Shown here piece after piece: positions 62,263 to 64,000 of a stretch of DNA of 64,000 bases; position 1 is the stretch's first letter; each line of letters opens with the position of its first letter. Position numbers and translations under genes: made by a program. The notes below the pieces were generated by a model. It saw only the letters and a list, made by a program, of their open reading frames with translations, was not told where the DNA came from and made no database searches. Source of the DNA: DASSFZ01 sp035292585 (lineage in GTDB: Bacteria > Chloroflexota > Anaerolineae > Fen-1058); NCBI GenBank assembly GCA_035292585.1, contig DATDPU010000013.1, forward strand, positions 62,001-126,000, given 5' to 3'.

Positions 62263-64000
62263 CGAGTCGATCGACAGGCATGTATCGGATTCTGATTCCA
62301 ATCGATAACGACACTTCCGCGCCGGCCTTGGCGCCGCTGGCCGCCGCGCTGCTGGGTAACCGCCACGGCGAGATTGTGCTGGTCGGCTCGGTGACCGTGC
62401 CGCCGGAGCGCAATGTAAGCGAAGGCGCGAGCGAGGCGCAGGCCCGGCGTCAGACGCTCGTCAACCTCAAGGCGCGCTATGCCGACCTGCCCCTCCGCGT
62501 GAAGCCGCGCATTCGCGTCGGGCACACCCCCTGGCGCGCCATCACGACGGTGGCGACGAGCGAGGCGATCGATCTGATGCTCGTCGCATGGAACGGCGAT
62601 CCGGTCGCGCGGCTGATGGGCGTGCCGCTGGAGGTGGTGCTCGCCGAGACGCCATGTGACATCGCGCTGGCGCGCGGCGCCCACTGGCGGGCGGCGCGTC
62701 GTATCCTGTTGCCCATGCGCGGCGGCCCGTACGCCGACCTGGCGCTGACCTTTGCGCTGGCGCTGGCCGAGACCGATCAGGGCACGGTGACGGTGCTGCA
62801 TGCCGATCCGCCGGGTGACGTCGATAGCACGGCCGGCGCTTTCCTGCCGGTACTCAAGCACCTACCCCGCAGCCGCCAGATTCACGCGCAGGGCGATGTG
62901 GCCGAAAGCATCGCCCGCGCCGCCGCAGCGCACGATGCGATTGTCATGGGCGCCTCGGCGCGCGTGGGCGAGACCGGGCCGAAGCCGCTCGGCCCGCTCG
63001 CCGCGCGGGTCGCGCGCAGCACCACGATCGATCTGATCATGGTCAAGTCGCCCACGGCCTACGTGCCCGCTGAAGACGAAACCGAATATCACGACCGGGC
63101 CTTGTCGATCCTCACCGACCAGTGGTTCGCCGAGAACACGTTTGATGCCGACGAATTCGCCGACCTGTCGCGGCTGGTCTCGATCAAGCGCGAACGCGGC
63201 CTGACGATTAGTTTGGGCTTGCCGGCGCTCGACGAGGAAGAGACGGTGGGCAAGGTCATCCGAACGTTGCAGCGCGGGCTGATGGATAAGGTGCCGTTGC
63301 TCGACGAGATCATGTTGATCGATTCGGGTTCGGCGGATCGCACGCGCGAGATCGCGCGGCGCTTGGGCGTGCCGATCTACGTGCACCAGGAAATCCTGCC
63401 GGAGCATGGCGCGCATCGCGGCAAGGGCGAGGCGTTATGGAAGAGCTTGCACGTGTTGAAAGGCGATCTGATCGCGTGGATCGATACGGATATCGTCAAC
63501 ATCCACCCGCGCTTTGTGTATGGCGTGCTGGGGCCTTTGCTCCAGCATGACACCATCCAGTATGTCAAGGGCTTTTACCGCCGGCCGATCCGGGTGGGCG
63601 ACAAACTCCAAGCCGGCGGCGGCGGCCGCGTGACCGAACTGGTGACCCGGCCGTTGTTCAACCTGTTCTTCCCGGAGCTATCGGGGCTGGTCCAGCCGCT
63701 ATCCGGCGAGTATGCCGGCCGGCGTTCGGCTTTGGAGCGCGTGCCGTTCTTCACCGGCTACGGCGTGGAGACCGGCTTGTTGATCGATTTGCTGAACGAG
63801 TTCGGGTTGGGCGCCATCGCGCAAGTCGATCTGCAAGAGCGCATCCACCACAATCAATCCCTCAGCGCGTTGAGCAAGATGAGTTTCGCCATCTTGCAAG
63901 TGATCTTCAGACGGCTGGAGGATCGACACAAGCTGCGCTTGCTGGAAGAGGTGAATCGCAGCATGAAGCTGATCCGCCACGAGCCGGGCCGGTATTATCT
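62259..64000 (+). CDS. Usp-domain fused to GpgS-type glucosyl-3-phosphoglycerate synthase (GT81), 3' end outside window
   Basis: The frame is open from ATG 62259 to the window end (580 codons seen, no stop). Residues about 8-270 hold two Usp-like halves (RILIPIDND, then RILLPMRGGPYADLALTFA and VMGASARVG). After a linker, the GT-A domain starts near 305 (GLTISLGLPALDEEETV) with the metal-binding DTD at 409-411 (IAWIDTDIVN) and LSGEYAGRR, as in GpgS. GpgS makes glucosyl-3-phosphoglycerate from NDP-glucose and 3-phosphoglycerate. The N-terminal Usp fusion is unusual to me. It is translationally coupled to the GT4 gene. Confidence 0.85.
   Translation, partial: MTSRSTGMYRILIPIDNDTSAPALAPLAAALLGNRHGEIVLVGSVTVPPERNVSEGASEAQARRQTLVNLKARYADLPLRVKPRIRVGHTPWRAITTVATSEAIDLMLVAWNGDPVARLMGVPLEVVLAETPCDIALARGAHWRAARRILLPMRGGPYADLALTFALALAETDQGTVTVLHADPPGDVDSTAGAFLPVLKHLPRSRQIHAQGDVAESIARAAAAHDAIVMGASARVGETGPKPLGPLAARVARSTTIDLIMVKSPTAYVPAEDETEYHDRALSILTDQWFAENTFDADEFADLSRLVSIKRERGLTISLGLPALDEEETVGKVIRTLQRGLMDKVPLLDEIMLIDSGSADRTREIARRLGVPIYVHQEILPEHGAHRGKGEALWKSLHVLKGDLIAWIDTDIVNIHPRFVYGVLGPLLQHDTIQYVKGFYRRPIRVGDKLQAGGGGRVTELVTRPLFNLFFPELSGLVQPLSGEYAGRRSALERVPFFTGYGVETGLLIDLLNEFGLGAIAQVDLQERIHHNQSLSALSKMSFAILQVIFRRLEDRHKLRLLEEVNRSMKLIRHEPGRYY

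Overview
The window is GC-rich bacterial chromosome. I infer a Chloroflexota (Anaerolineae-like) organism from several traits: lipoproteins with long Thr/Pro/Ala linkers, many ABC sugar-uptake genes without a local ATPase, GH94/GH116/GH1 enzymes, an S8 protease with VNWSS repeats, and abundant short palindromic and heptameric intergenic repeats. No rRNA, tRNA, CRISPR array, integrase or transposase was recognised. Taxonomy is inference only.

Layout. 1-2026: the tail of a specialised-metabolite locus (3' end of an FkbH-like gene, then a cyclic-peptide-type ABC exporter). 2395-3951: a secreted subtilisin. 4135-9139: a membrane GGDEF plus HD-GYP protein overlapping a cytoplasmic PAS/GAF histidine kinase. 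9240-12933 (minus): a heterodimeric ABC exporter with one degenerate ATP site. 13315-27466 (plus): an eight-gene MoxR/DUF58/vWA locus that includes an ABC-2 transporter; most gaps carry degenerate heptamer repeats.

27593-47555 (minus): a beta-glucan/cello-oligosaccharide locus. In transcription order it holds a LacI repressor, binding protein, two permeases, two exported glycosidases (clan GH-A and GH116), a GH94 phosphorylase, a two-subunit molybdenum hydroxylase, a second GH94, a leaderless paralogue of the binding protein, a mutarotase-like protein and GH1. The repressor promoter overlaps a perfect palindrome matching the CelR/CebR cellobiose operator of actinobacteria. 48102-51594 (plus): a GH63-family glycosidase and a CPA1 antiporter.

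51640-58267 (minus): an alpha-glucoside (AglEFG-like) uptake operon with its own LacI regulator and trehalose synthase. The AglG-like permease carries an apparent c-type cytochrome domain (CxxCH) in its first periplasmic loop, the most unusual feature of the window. 58340-64000 (plus): a probable glucosylglycerate locus: histidine phosphatase, GH13_18 sugar phosphorylase, GT4 glycosyltransferase, and an open-ended gene fusing two Usp-like domains to a GpgS-type (GT81) glycosyltransferase.

The second theme is small non-coding repeats. Hairpin elements are flanked by duplicated gene 3' ends (9135-9264, 36379-36645), a MITE-like element lies at 47822-47955, a nested inverted repeat at 58897-59076, and palindromic segments are inserted in frame inside two genes.
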